From Olleya sp. Bg11-27 (GTDB taxonomy: Bacteria; Bacteroidota; Bacteroidia; Flavobacteriales; Flavobacteriaceae), in NCBI RefSeq assembly GCF_002831645.1, contig NZ_CP025117.1, positions 3,735,001 to 3,799,000 on the forward strand: DNA of 64,000 nt, read 5' to 3'. Below the pieces are notes generated by a model that was given only the letters and a program-made list of their open reading frames with translations, made no database searches and was not told where the DNA came from. The translations under genes were made by a program, and so were the position numbers. Shown piece by piece: positions 12,252-21,936 of the stretch (its first letter is position 1; each line of letters opens with the position of its first letter).

Positions 12252-14480
12252 TTAAAACGAATAACTTAACGTCGTTTTAAAACTAAATGGTGTACCTGGT
12301 GTAAAATGAATTTCTTCTACTGCCTGCACTTCATTTTGTAATCTTGACTCTGTTAAAAACTGAGTTTCTTTCCAATCTGTATCAAAAACATTTTCAATAC
12401 TTACTCCTAGCTTCCAGTGATTATTAAACGCATAGTTGACGTTTAAATCTGTAACAAAATAGCCTTCGGCTTGAACCGAATTATCTTCATTTGCAGGTCT
12501 ATCATCCACATATCTGTAGTTAATTCCTCCTGAAAAATTATTAAGCTCATTAAAAGATAGTCCTCCCACCAATGTAAAGTCTGGTGCTAATGGGATATAA
12601 TCATTACCATTGACTTCCTCTAAACTTCTTGCTCTAGTAACTGTTGCATCTGTATTAAAGTAAATATTATCAGTTAATTGATATCTAACGCCAAAATCAA
12701 TACCATAACGTTCTGATTTTCCGCTAGGCTCAATAATTCCAGCATCTCCAACGTACACAAATTCTTCTTCAGAAAACAAATACCATAACGCTGTATTCAA
12801 TACTAATTTTTCTGTTGGTTTCCATACATTTCCAAAATCTACTCCATAGGCTTTTGGTAAAGCATTATCTATCTCTTGATTTAATACCACTCTAGAATCG
12901 TTAGAATGGAACCCAATCCCCGATTTCACAAACCATTGTAAATTATTATTTTGATTATATTGGATGCTTAACTTAGGAAGTAACGCGACTTCGGTTTGTG
13001 ATAAGTTACTATACGTAGCGCTTAATTGATCTTGGTACTGAAACTTCATATATTCTAAACGTAAACCTGGTGTAATTTTAACATTACCTAAATCGATTTC
13101 AGCATTAAAAAAACCATATAAATTACGTTGATTTACATTACCCAACTGGATATTTTCTAAGGTCTCTTTTCTGTTTAATGTATGCGACAATTCGATATCA
13201 TTAACATCATCATACCTTAGCCCAACTCCTGATGTATAGGTGACATCAAAATTATTATAGTCTCTATTTTTTTTAAATTGCGTATTAAATCCAAAAACGT
13301 TTCGGTCTTCTTTCTGTTTAATTTGATCTCCATTTATAGGGTCTTCTAAAAAGAATGTGAAATTTGAATACAACTCAAAATTGTAATTAGAATAAAACGC
13401 ATTAGTTTGCATAGACACATCGTTATCCAAAATAGTACTGTACTGAACATTAAAATTAGTACGACTCGTCTCTCCTCCCTCAGTATCATCCACTGCTCCA
13501 AAATTTGAAAGCGTACCATCATCAACTAAACGTTGTGGTATTTGACCAGAAGCATCCCATTGACTTGTAAAATGACTTAATGTTAGTCCTATTTTAGAAT
13601 TGTTATTTAAAAAGGCATTATACTTTCCTATTACATTTAATCTGTCAAAATTTTGTGGAGATTCAAATGGACCATCGGTTTCAATATATTCCAACGCGAC
13701 ATAAGCATTTTGAGAATTTTGATTCTCTAAAAGAGTAAACATCCCTAATGTTCTTAACGAATTAAATTGACCTGCAGAAAAACTAATTAGATTATCATCC
13801 AACTTATCTTTAGTCTTAAAATCAACAAAACCAGCTGTATTAAAATCCCCATGATCTGAATAGTAAGGTCCTTTTCCAAAACTAATATTTTGTATTGTTT
13901 CTGGAATTAGAAAATGTAAATCACTATACCCTTGACCATGTGCATGTGACACCATATTAACTGGCATACCATCTACAGACAAACCAATATCAGTACCGTG
14001 ATCAATATCGAAACCTCTCAAGAATAGCTGCTCTGCTTTACCACCTCCGGCATGCTGCCCAATAATTAAACCTGGAACTTTTCTTAAAATTTCCTGAGAC
14101 GAATTAATTGGATTAGTCGCTAGATCTATTTTAATCATACTATTCATAACATCCAAAGGTTCACTTAAAATTAACTCGTCCAAAACAAAAGCTTTAGCTT
14201 CAAGGTTTATTATTAGAGTGTTTTCTAATAGCGCTTTAGTTAAAACGACCGTTCTTTTTTGATACCCTAATAACCCAACCATAAGACTATCTCCTACATT
14301 GGTGTTATTAATTATAAATTGTCCAAATTGATTTGTATGTGCATGCTCTTTAGAATTTTGATTATAAACATAAGCTGTTTCTAAAGGCTGGTTGTTTTCC
14401 ATGACAGATCCTTTGACTGTCTGTGCATTAGCCATCCAAACTAAATTGACTAATAAAATAAACGTGATTACTTTTTTCAT
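12252..14480 (-). CDS. TonB-dependent outer-membrane receptor
   Basis: A 742-residue receptor. After a signal peptide (to about residue 19) comes a carboxypeptidase-like regulatory domain (20-105: VKGSVMENNQPLETAYVYNQ), typical of SusC-like transporters. The plug domain is at about 115-235 (QEILRKVPGLIIGQHAGGGK, then ISFGKGPYYSDHGDF). The rest is a 22-stranded barrel ending in an aromatic beta-signal (TTLSYSF). The plug contains an HAHG motif that could bind metal or substrate. It is the last gene of a minus-strand unit that starts with the two DUF4331 genes; the TPR lipoprotein ends 11 bp upstream of its start. No SusD partner is present, so it is more likely a metal or small-molecule receptor than a sugar importer. 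Confidence 0.92.
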   Translation of the reverse strand: MKKVITFILLVNLVWMANAQTVKGSVMENNQPLETAYVYNQNSKEHAHTNQFGQFIINNTNVGDSLMVGLLGYQKRTVVLTKALLENTLIINLEAKAFVLDELILSEPLDVMNSMIKIDLATNPINSSQEILRKVPGLIIGQHAGGGKAEQLFLRGFDIDHGTDIGLSVDGMPVNMVSHAHGQGYSDLHFLIPETIQNISFGKGPYYSDHGDFNTAGFVDFKTKDKLDDNLISFSAGQFNSLRTLGMFTLLENQNSQNAYVALEYIETDGPFESPQNFDRLNVIGKYNAFLNNNSKIGLTLSHFTSQWDASGQIPQRLVDDGTLSNFGAVDDTEGGETSRTNFNVQYSTILDNDVSMQTNAFYSNYNFELYSNFTFFLEDPINGDQIKQKEDRNVFGFNTQFKKNRDYNNFDVTYTSGVGLRYDDVNDIELSHTLNRKETLENIQLGNVNQRNLYGFFNAEIDLGNVKITPGLRLEYMKFQYQDQLSATYSNLSQTEVALLPKLSIQYNQNNNLQWFVKSGIGFHSNDSRVVLNQEIDNALPKAYGVDFGNVWKPTEKLVLNTALWYLFSEEEFVYVGDAGIIEPSGKSERYGIDFGVRYQLTDNIYFNTDATVTRARSLEEVNGNDYIPLAPDFTLVGGLSFNELNNFSGGINYRYVDDRPANEDNSVQAEGYFVTDLNVNYAFNNHWKLGVSIENVFDTDWKETQFLTESRLQNEVQAVEEIHFTPGTPFSFKTTLSYSF

Positions 14481-14491
14481 AACCGCAAATA

Positions 14492-15775
14492 TTATAAATT
14501 ATTGACATTTTTAAAAGTTAAAGGTCCTAATTCATAACTACTATTTTGTAATTCTTTTTTAAGTTGAGCAATATCTTTAAATTTACCATTAGCTTTATAA
14601 ATTTCTGCGATATGGTATTGCACTTCTGGTTCAAAAGTTTTTCCAATAACATATTGTTCTGCTATATTTAAAGCTTTAACTGTATTACCATTGTTAAAAT
14701 AACTCCACGCTAATAAATCGTAAGATATAGGTGTTGGTCTATTTTGCACTTCAATTTCTGCCAATGTAATAGCCGTTTTACTTTTAGCATCTGCTAATAT
14801 TTTAGAAGAATACACATTATACATATCTCCATAATTCGTGTCTTCTAATACTTCAAAATAAGAATTTAAGTACGCTTTTTTTGCAACTTCATTATTATCA
14901 TATTCTGCAATTTCTGCTTTAAACAACAAATAATCAGGGGCGTTATGTAGTTGCGTTAAAGCTTCTAAAATACGATTTGCTTCTGTTGTGTTTTTCTCGT
15001 AGGAATACACAATCCATGCAATCCCTTTTTTAGCATAAGCATCATCTGGATTAATTGCTAAAGATTTTAAATAGTAGTTGTAAGACTTCTCTACTTGCCC
15101 ATCATGCCCATAAAAATCGGCTAGGTTTGTATACGACCATTCCATTAAACCCTCTAGTTTAGAAGCTTCTGCCTTTTTAGTAGCTTTCTCTAAGTATTTT
15201 ATTGCGGAAGCTAAGTCACCTTTATGATCGCTCCATTTTGAGAGTCTTATTAAATATCCAAAATCGTTTAAATCTTTTACTTTTTCTAAATAGTTTTTAG
15301 CAAGAACATAGTTACCTAATTCCATGTGCACATCAAACATCATTTTTTGAGTACCATCAAGGTTTTGTCCATTATTTTCTGCTTTTTCAACTAATTGTAA
15401 AGCGTCCTTAAATTTATGTTGTGAAATATAATTACGTGCTAAAGCTCTTAAATGACCCGCCGAACTATATTGTGTTTCTTCATTTAATCTTACTAAAGCT
15501 TGTTCTGCTTGCTTTAGATATTTGATATATCCAGTAGACTTGAATAATCTTGATTCTGCGCTAGCAATTTTTGATAAATAAGAAACCTGATTGGGAGTCG
15601 CTTCTAATTTATTATTCCAAAAATTATATTCTGTAGACGCACTTAATGTTTCTTTACTAGTCTCTATAGTTAAATACTTATTATAATCTTCCGGATTAGT
15701 AATTGTTTTCGTTTTTTCTGAACAACTCGTTGCCATTATAATAACAAGTAGTAGCATGTATAATTTAGTGTTCAT
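14492..15775 (-). CDS. TPR-repeat lipoprotein
   Basis: A 427-residue lipoprotein with signal peptide MNTKLYMLLLVIIMATSC and about nine tetratricopeptide-like helical hairpins (for example YGHDGQVEKSYNYYLKSLAI, then DYLLFKAEIAEYDNNEVAKK). TPR solenoids bind other proteins; this one probably sits on the periplasmic side of a membrane and acts with the receptor encoded 11 bp downstream or with the DUF4331 proteins upstream. The family is found beside DUF4331 genes in Bacteroidota. Its biochemical role is not known. Confidence 0.85.
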   Translation of the reverse strand: MNTKLYMLLLVIIMATSCSEKTKTITNPEDYNKYLTIETSKETLSASTEYNFWNNKLEATPNQVSYLSKIASAESRLFKSTGYIKYLKQAEQALVRLNEETQYSSAGHLRALARNYISQHKFKDALQLVEKAENNGQNLDGTQKMMFDVHMELGNYVLAKNYLEKVKDLNDFGYLIRLSKWSDHKGDLASAIKYLEKATKKAEASKLEGLMEWSYTNLADFYGHDGQVEKSYNYYLKSLAINPDDAYAKKGIAWIVYSYEKNTTEANRILEALTQLHNAPDYLLFKAEIAEYDNNEVAKKAYLNSYFEVLEDTNYGDMYNVYSSKILADAKSKTAITLAEIEVQNRPTPISYDLLAWSYFNNGNTVKALNIAEQYVIGKTFEPEVQYHIAEIYKANGKFKDIAQLKKELQNSSYELGPLTFKNVNNL

Positions 15776-15872
15776 ATAGTCTTGTTTTGTTGTTTGTTTT
15801 GTTGTTTGTGTGGGAAATGGTTGTTAAAAAAATCTAGAGCATTATAACTAATGCCCTAGATTTAGTTTTGGT

Positions 15873-16430
15873 CTACCAAGGAGACGCTAAATAAGGGAAA
15901 GATGTTGAAAATACTTTATCATTTTCATTAACATTATCATTTGATAGTGTTGGATTTTCTGTGAAATCTTCTCCACCAAAAATCAATAATAATTCGACAG
16001 TAATCACGTCATCTGCTAAAGTACGACCAGTTAAAACGTTTGTACCGTCATAAAAAGTAGTTGTCCCATCAAGAGAAACATTAAGTACATCTGTAGCTAA
16101 TAAGGTCGTAAAAGCTGCAGCATCTTGACCTAATGCATTAGTATCTCCTGCATTTGCAAAAGCGGGGCTTAATCCGGTTAAATTAGTTTCAAACATGGCT
16201 TGAAAAGATGCATTTTGAGCAGTAGGTATTGTTGTATTAAACATGTCTTTAGATCCTGAAGACACAAAAACAGTGTTTACAGCTGGTCTACCCATTTGAT
16301 CATCTTGCATGTACGTCCCAGAAAAGTCTGTTCCTGTTGGTTGCATTGCAATTGCATCGTCATCGTCAGAACAATTAAAAGCGACTAATGTTACTAAAAG
16401 GACGGTAAATATATTTTTGAAATTTTTCAT
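15873..16430 (-). CDS. DUF4331 C-terminal half, as a lipoprotein
   Basis: A 185-residue lipoprotein (signal peptide ending in FNC, then SDDDDA). Its body matches the C-terminal part of DUF4331: GRPAVNTVFV, a KDMFNTTIP segment and GRTLADDVITVELLLIFGG. DUF4331 proteins elsewhere are usually single chains of 400 or more residues; here the N-terminal half is the gene just upstream, 27 bp away. The two products may assemble into one domain at the outer membrane. The function of DUF4331 is unknown. Each half has its own signal peptide and start, so this looks like a stable split and not a recent frameshift. Confidence 0.85.
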   Translation of the reverse strand: MKNFKNIFTVLLVTLVAFNCSDDDDAIAMQPTGTDFSGTYMQDDQMGRPAVNTVFVSSGSKDMFNTTIPTAQNASFQAMFETNLTGLSPAFANAGDTNALGQDAAAFTTLLATDVLNVSLDGTTTFYDGTNVLTGRTLADDVITVELLLIFGGEDFTENPTLSNDNVNENDKVFSTSFPYLASPW

Positions 16431-16457
16431 AATTTGTATATTTTTAATAGTTAGTTA

Positions 16458-17105
16458 TTATTTAGACTTAGATTCTACCCAAGTATTGATTGTTCCTGTT
16501 CCACCAATCATAGATTTTGGTACCTCAACAACAATAGACATTACGTTTGTACCTGCAAACGTATCTGTTCCTGGGTTATTAAAACCTGACGCAGTACCAC
16601 CAATAATTGCAGTATATTGATTAAAATCAAAGAAAAATGGATCATCTCTTGGTCCTGCAAAAGCAGAAATACCTGCAGATGTTTCTACAACTGGAGTCTC
16701 TCCGTAAGCTGAGATATCAACTACTGTTTGTGTTGCAGACTGCATAACAGTACTACTTAATCCTGTTGTACCTGGAGCAACTGGTCCAAAAAAGTACATT
16801 TTACCATCTCTTGGTATCGCTTGAATAACTAAATCTTCTACATTGTCTCCTGTATTGTCAATGTTAAATTCGATCATCACGTTTTCATCAAAACTAGCAC
16901 TACCTGTTGCAGATGGACTTAGTAAGCCTTGTACGTTAGCCACAAACACTAAGTTATCTGTGTTCTCGCCTTGAAACGCGTAAAAATCTGTGATATCACT
17001 AGTACCACCTTGTACTGCTGGAGCATCAATGTGATCCGCTGATAAGAAGAAGAAACCTGCTGCTGCAAATACACCTACTCCTAAAATAAATTTTAAATTT
17101 TTCAT
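16458..17105 (-). CDS. DUF4331 N-terminal half, secreted
   Basis: Started at the ATG at 17105 this is a 215-residue protein with signal peptide MKNLKFILGVGVFAAAGFFF; the frame stays open 55 codons further upstream, but that part is not signal-like. It carries the N-terminal DUF4331 landmarks: SADHIDAPAVQGG with the conserved His-Asp, DITDFYAFQ, then AGPRDDPFFFDFNQY and VEVPKSMIGG, and it stops after NTWVESKSK, exactly where full-length family members continue into the part encoded by the next gene. It is first in the four-gene operon (two DUF4331 halves, TPR lipoprotein, TonB receptor). Confidence 0.87.
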   Translation of the reverse strand: MKNLKFILGVGVFAAAGFFFLSADHIDAPAVQGGTSDITDFYAFQGENTDNLVFVANVQGLLSPSATGSASFDENVMIEFNIDNTGDNVEDLVIQAIPRDGKMYFFGPVAPGTTGLSSTVMQSATQTVVDISAYGETPVVETSAGISAFAGPRDDPFFFDFNQYTAIIGGTASGFNNPGTDTFAGTNVMSIVVEVPKSMIGGTGTINTWVESKSK

Positions 17106-17260
17106 AATGTTTTGAGATTTTTTGTTAATTGTTATTTTTGGTTCTCGGATACACTTACGCAACAATTGCAATAGCGGTTTTATAAAAGTTTGGTTAATTT
17201 GAAAAAAAAGGAAATAATAATTATAAAAAAGTATCTTTATACCGTAAATAAAAAACAACA

Positions 17261-18442
17261 ATGAACCCATCTGCGTCAGGCTGGATTAAAAAACTAATAA
17301 GAGAGTTAAAACCCCAAGATCTCTTTAAGGACAACGACTTGGAAGTGTACTACAGACACTTTAGAGATTGCGGTTTTATATATGGAAGTAATGTTACTGT
17401 TGTAAATAATTGGGTTGAAAACGACGATTTTGAAGCCGACGAAATTTGTAAAATAAATTTGGTCATTGCTTTACTTATTGCCTATACCAATCATAATACT
17501 ACAAACGACTTCTATACTGAAGTCGCTAATTTTTATAATACTATAAACAAAGAAAGAGTCTCTTTTATACAAGCTATCATAGGCTCTAAAGATGTTAAGG
17601 ATCAAGCCGAGCGTATTATTAATAAGCGTATTCAGATTGATGACAATTTAATAGATAAAAGTTTTAATTACTTTATAACTAACGCCCTATTATTTGTAGA
17701 TGTCTTAGCGTTTAGAAATTATTTGAAGACAGGTAGTGTTAATGACGACATTATTAAAAATTACGAGGCTATTATAGAGAGTATTGTTTTAAACACTTTA
17801 AATAGCAAAAAGGCAAAGTCAGATTATGACAAAAGTTTAATTAATCTTTTTGAACAATCCCTACGTTACCAACGTGATAGTGTCTTAGTCTTTAACGAAG
17901 CTATTGCTAGTGTGGACTCTAATCTATTTTCTAGGTATTGTTTAGACCTTGCAGCTATGGCTACTTGGACAGATGCAAAATTAGATAACGAAGAAGAAAT
18001 ATTTTTAAATACTTTAGGCGAAAATCTTAACCTAACACAACACCAAACCAACGAAGCTTCAAAAACGATAGAAGCATTTTATAAAATGTACCGACAAAAA
18101 GTGCCCCTTTTAGGCTCTAAAAATATTGTCAAAACATTTTACGATAACTCTACTAATATGGTGTTTAAGTTAATTAAACGTAATAGTAAAAAATTAACGC
18201 AAGAGCTTTTAGAAAGTAAAGAGTTAGTTATTCTTTTATCTAAATCGACGATTAGAGATTTAAGTAAAGAAGAGCAAAAAAAGGTACAAGACCAACTATT
18301 GGATGTTTTTAAATCCATACCTAGCTTAGCGATCTTCTTGTTACCTGGCGGTGCGTTACTACTACCATTAGTGATCAAATTTATACCTAAATTATTGCCC
18401 AGTGCTTTTGATGATAATAGGATTGAGGACGAAGAAGAATAA
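17261..18442 (+). CDS. LETM1-related biofilm-associated protein
   Basis: A 393-residue protein without a signal peptide. The C-terminus has the LETM1-like signature: FLLPGGALLLPLVIKF followed by PKLLPSAFDD, preceded by helices at about 300-350. The middle (residues ~200-290) looks like a TerB-like helical bundle (ATWTDAKLDNEEEIFLNTLG). Proteins of this type in Flavobacteriaceae carry the name LETM1-related biofilm-associated protein because mutants were altered in biofilm formation; the mitochondrial LETM1 cation-exchange role is not shown for them. It diverges from the DUF4331 operon and converges end to end (no gap) with the LytTR regulator gene. Confidence 0.8.
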   Translation: MNPSASGWIKKLIRELKPQDLFKDNDLEVYYRHFRDCGFIYGSNVTVVNNWVENDDFEADEICKINLVIALLIAYTNHNTTNDFYTEVANFYNTINKERVSFIQAIIGSKDVKDQAERIINKRIQIDDNLIDKSFNYFITNALLFVDVLAFRNYLKTGSVNDDIIKNYEAIIESIVLNTLNSKKAKSDYDKSLINLFEQSLRYQRDSVLVFNEAIASVDSNLFSRYCLDLAAMATWTDAKLDNEEEIFLNTLGENLNLTQHQTNEASKTIEAFYKMYRQKVPLLGSKNIVKTFYDNSTNMVFKLIKRNSKKLTQELLESKELVILLSKSTIRDLSKEEQKKVQDQLLDVFKSIPSLAIFLLPGGALLLPLVIKFIPKLLPSAFDDNRIEDEEE

Positions 18443-19198
18443 TTAAGACAACCATTCTTTAAAGTCCTTAACACGCTCTCTAGCGACAATAACCTCAGCT
18501 TCATTATAGTTATTTAACTTGATTTGTAAACGCGAGTTAGTGTAACTTATCATATCCTTGATGGCATTAATGTTTACAAAAAACTTTCTGTTTATTCTAA
18601 AAAACGTTTCTGGTTCCAACTCCTTTTCTAGCCCCTCCAGAGTCGTATCTAATAAATAATTTCGCCCTTCTGTAGTATAGAGATAAGTCCCTTTATTTTC
18701 GCTGTAAAAGCATTCGACATCATCAATATTTACTAATTTAAGATGTTGTCCAACTTTAACCGAAAATCGTTTTTTATACACTCTATCAATAGGATTAACC
18801 AGTAACTTTTTGATATCCTCAAAGTCTAATGCGATGCTTGTTTTCTGCGGAAGCCTAGCCTTATATTTTGTCACCGCAGTTTCTAAATCTTGGTCATCAA
18901 TAGGTTTTAATAAATAATCGATACTATTTAATTTGAAAGCTTGCAAAGCATACTCATCATAAGCAGTTGTAAAAATAATAGCCGATTTAACCTCAACCGC
19001 TTCAAATATTTCAAAAGACAACCCGTCACTAAGCTGAATATCTAAAAATATTAAATCCGGATGCGGGTTAGTATTAAACCAATCTATAGATTCTTCTACC
19101 GAATGTAACATGGTTTCGGCTTCCATATCTAATGTCGTAAGCATACGTTGCAGACGTCTTGCAGATGGTTTTTCATCTTCTATTATTATAACTTTCAT
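18443..19198 (-). CDS. LytTR response regulator
   Basis: A 251-residue regulator. The receiver domain (1-120) has the acidic pair EDE (7-9), the phospho-acceptor Asp53 in LIFLDIQLSDG, and the conserved Thr and Lys in IIFTTAYDEYALQAF and YLLKPI. The LytTR DNA-binding domain fills about 145-251 (DVECFYSENKGTYLYTTEGR, then FFRINRKFFVNINAI). It is the output partner of the LytS-type histidine kinase encoded upstream on the same strand. The stop codon abuts that of the LETM1-related gene. Confidence 0.93.
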   Translation of the reverse strand: MKVIIIEDEKPSARRLQRMLTTLDMEAETMLHSVEESIDWFNTNPHPDLIFLDIQLSDGLSFEIFEAVEVKSAIIFTTAYDEYALQAFKLNSIDYLLKPIDDQDLETAVTKYKARLPQKTSIALDFEDIKKLLVNPIDRVYKKRFSVKVGQHLKLVNIDDVECFYSENKGTYLYTTEGRNYLLDTTLEGLEKELEPETFFRINRKFFVNINAIKDMISYTNSRLQIKLNNYNEAEVIVARERVKDFKEWLS

Positions 19199-19390
19199 TG
19201 GTACTATTATTTGGTTGGTTTATTTTAATATTTCACTTTTTACTATGCGACACCTTTCGGTAAAAAAATCAACGACTAATAAGTTCAGACTGCTTCTACT
19301 CTTTTGTCAATTTACACCTTGCGCTTCATGCCTAATGCCTTTTCCCTAATGCCTTTTGTCTTATGCCTTATCCCTATTTTAACTCACCAC

Positions 19391-19744
19391 CTACTCCCAG
19401 CGTCTATTTTCTTTATCCTTATTCATATATTTTTCTATTTGACGTTTTTCCCAGTTCTTACCAAATAAAAAGTTGGTTCCAAAAACACCTAAAAAATGAA
19501 AACCTAAACCGATTCCCCAAAATAATGCAGTAGAGAACGTTGCAAAACTCCAAAATGGCAAATTAGAATTCCTAGAAATAGTAATTACTAAAAAGATATT
19601 AACCACCACATAAACTGCCAAGTGCCAATAAAACCCCTGTATTTTTTCTACTTTTTTTTTGGCTCTTAAATAGGCTTCCTCTTTTTCATAGCTGCGTTGT
19701 AGGTCGGCATCAGCGTCATTATAAGATTCTTTATTATGTTCCAT
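19391..19744 (-). CDS. 2TM domain protein
   Basis: A 117-residue protein made of one 2TM domain: a basic amphipathic lead-in (AYLRAKKKVEKIQGFYWHLA), two membrane helices at about 42-62 and 70-92, and the closing motif FGKNWEKRQIEKYMNKD. The same module forms the C-terminus of the histidine kinase encoded just upstream (12 bp between genes), so the two proteins may pair through it. The role of the domain is unknown. A 192-bp gap to the LytTR gene contains short direct repeats of ATGCCTT and no clear promoter. Confidence 0.88.
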   Translation of the reverse strand: MEHNKESYNDADADLQRSYEKEEAYLRAKKKVEKIQGFYWHLAVYVVVNIFLVITISRNSNLPFWSFATFSTALFWGIGLGFHFLGVFGTNFLFGKNWEKRQIEKYMNKDKENRRWE

Positions 19745-19756
19745 ACTGTTTTGTTT

Positions 19757-21100
19757 TTAGTTCCAACGTTGTTTGCCTTCCTCTTCATTCATAAACTCCT
19801 TTATCTTACGGTCTTCCCAATTCCTACCCAAAACGCCATCGTTAACATAGACTTTATAGGCATGAAACGAAATCCCAATTCCCCAACCAAATAATGGCCA
19901 TACAAACCATTTGTAATTCCAATTGGTATAATAGTTTACAAAAATTAAAAACGGAATAACAATACAATACGAAATTAGGTTATAGTAAAACTCCTTTAAC
20001 TCTTCAACATGTTTACGTGCTCTTATATATGTGTCATCAAATTCTTTTTGAGGTATTTGTTTCATCACTGATAATTCTTTAGTTAGCATAGGTATTGCCA
20101 CTCTAAAACTAGATGAGTTTTGGCTAATACTTATACGTTTATTGGTTAATAATGCGTAGCGTTGTTTGATGTTTTCAAGACCAACACCGCTACTCTTTTT
20201 TACAATTGCTTTGGGTTGTAAATTATTTTCTACTATAAGGTTTCCGTTAGCTTCATAAATCTTTATATGTAATGGTCGGTTACTAGTTACAACGTTGTGT
20301 TTTACTGCATTTTCTAGTAATAATTGTAAAGCTAAAGGGACTACTTTGCTATCTGGATTTATAGTTTGCTCTGGAATATCAAAAATAATACTGTCTTCAA
20401 ATCGCATTTTTAATAAAGACATATACGTTATTGCAAACTTTAATTCTTCATCAACGGTAACTAATTCTTTATTTTTTTGTTCTAAAACGTAACGGTATAC
20501 CTTAGACAAACTAGTCGTGAATTTTTGTGCACTATCTGGGTTTTCTTCAATTAAACTAGTTAATACATTTAAGCTATTAAACAAAAAATGTGGATCTAAC
20601 TGATTTTTTAAAGCGTCAAACTTAGCACTAGCAGTTCCAGCAATAACTTTTTGTTCTTTCAGCTTATTTTTCTGGTATCTGTTATAAAAATAAACCACAT
20701 GAAAAACAGAAACGATAGTCAAGGTCATCCACAATCCAAAAGAATAGCCATGCCAAGTCTCATTACTAATAAAAAAGGAAAACGAATTACCTATATAAAT
20801 TACGGACGTAAACCCTCTTAATAGAAACAGCCCAAATAATGTAATTAAAGTAGAGCCTAAAATCCCCAAAACAACTCGTTTAACATACTGTCCAGTCATC
20901 CATTGGCGACGTTCCATATAGGCAAAAAAGGTCATATTTGATAGTCCTAAAACAAAGGAATATAATTGATAGAATACAAAATCTTCAATAAATTGCCCAA
21001 CCGTATTGTAACTAAAGCCATTAGATAGGTATTGTCCAAAAACAAAAACCACACAACCAATAGCAAAGGTTAAAACAATATTTTTTAAAATGTTATTCAT
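19757..21100 (-). CDS. LytS-type sensor histidine kinase with C-terminal 2TM module
   Basis: Started at the ATG at 21100 this gives 447 residues; a nearby ATG at 21121 and a TTG at 21127 are alternatives. The N-terminus has four membrane helices (to about residue 150). The His-kinase box is LDPHFLFNSLNVLTSLIEE, where the His is the likely phosphorylation site, and the HATPase domain follows (LLLENAVKHN, then GVGLENIKQRY). After about residue 350 comes a second membrane unit that copies the neighbouring 2TM protein (ARKHVEELKEFYYNL, then GRNWEDRKIKEFMNEE). Kinases with this C-terminal 2TM tail are seen in Flavobacteriaceae. The likely partner is the LytTR regulator downstream. The signal is unknown. 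Confidence 0.9.
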   Translation of the reverse strand: MNNILKNIVLTFAIGCVVFVFGQYLSNGFSYNTVGQFIEDFVFYQLYSFVLGLSNMTFFAYMERRQWMTGQYVKRVVLGILGSTLITLFGLFLLRGFTSVIYIGNSFSFFISNETWHGYSFGLWMTLTIVSVFHVVYFYNRYQKNKLKEQKVIAGTASAKFDALKNQLDPHFLFNSLNVLTSLIEENPDSAQKFTTSLSKVYRYVLEQKNKELVTVDEELKFAITYMSLLKMRFEDSIIFDIPEQTINPDSKVVPLALQLLLENAVKHNVVTSNRPLHIKIYEANGNLIVENNLQPKAIVKKSSGVGLENIKQRYALLTNKRISISQNSSSFRVAIPMLTKELSVMKQIPQKEFDDTYIRARKHVEELKEFYYNLISYCIVIPFLIFVNYYTNWNYKWFVWPLFGWGIGISFHAYKVYVNDGVLGRNWEDRKIKEFMNEEEGKQRWN

Positions 21101-21127
21101 AGGTATCACAGTATACTGCATTAACAA

Positions 21128-21757
21128 TTACTGTGCTTTACATGTCGCAGTTAATTGCTTTGCACGTGCCTCTCCCCAATTAGGATCAAACGCCGTTTCA
21201 GGTTTAAAGTTAGCAAAAAGTTGCAGAGATTTTTCTATTTGAGCACAAAATGGTTGAGTATCCTGACCAAAAAATCTGGCACTTCCCATATCCCATTCAG
21301 CTTTACTTAACATAACTCTTGGGTTATCAGGTGTTAATTGGTTGGCTTTGGCGTATAATGCATTTATTTTTCCTGATAACGTCATACCATAAGTTGCCCC
21401 ATCACTGGCAACATAGACAGTATACAACAGGGCTTGAAGTACCATAATTTCGGCATTATCTTTAGATCTACTAGAAGCAGCATCTACAAAAGCTTGTGCT
21501 TTTTTAAGTTGAGCATCCAAGGCCTCTTTATCTTTTAATATAGAAAATCCGTCTAAAATTAATACCTGAGCAGCATAGTAGGATGGTAACCAGTTTTGCT
21601 TTTCAACAGTGGCAATACGTTCAAATACGTTGGAAGCCTCAGCCATTTTACCGTCTTCCCAAAGCGCAAAAGCTTTAGTCATTCCAGATTGATAAGTCGT
21701 TTGCGCTTGTAACATTGTGGTTAAAAACAAGGCAATTGTAATCGCTATTTTATACAT
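21128..21757 (-). CDS. Secreted TPR-like protein, first gene of the kinase operon
   Basis: A 209-residue protein with a signal peptide (MYKIAITIALFLTTMLQAQ) and alpha-helical repeats resembling TPRs (FALWEDGKMAEASNVFERIA, then PDNPRVMLSKAEWDMGSARF). It contains two cysteines near the C-terminus. Its stop codon is directly followed by the kinase gene, so it is probably translated from the same message. It may be an exported accessory of the sensor, which is inference from position. The family has no assigned function. Confidence 0.8.
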   Translation of the reverse strand: MYKIAITIALFLTTMLQAQTTYQSGMTKAFALWEDGKMAEASNVFERIATVEKQNWLPSYYAAQVLILDGFSILKDKEALDAQLKKAQAFVDAASSRSKDNAEIMVLQALLYTVYVASDGATYGMTLSGKINALYAKANQLTPDNPRVMLSKAEWDMGSARFFGQDTQPFCAQIEKSLQLFANFKPETAFDPNWGEARAKQLTATCKAQ

Positions 21758-21936
21758 AGTTTATAGAGTTTTATAATAACACTACAAATATCAACCGATA
21801 CTACTATATTTAAAAAAAGGCTTAACCCAACTGTCACTTTTTCAGGCTGAACTGTAAGCTTTTATAATTACGTCCATTTATGTATTGGATTTACAACCCA
21901 AAACCACTAACTTTAAATCTTCAAAAAAACCTACTT

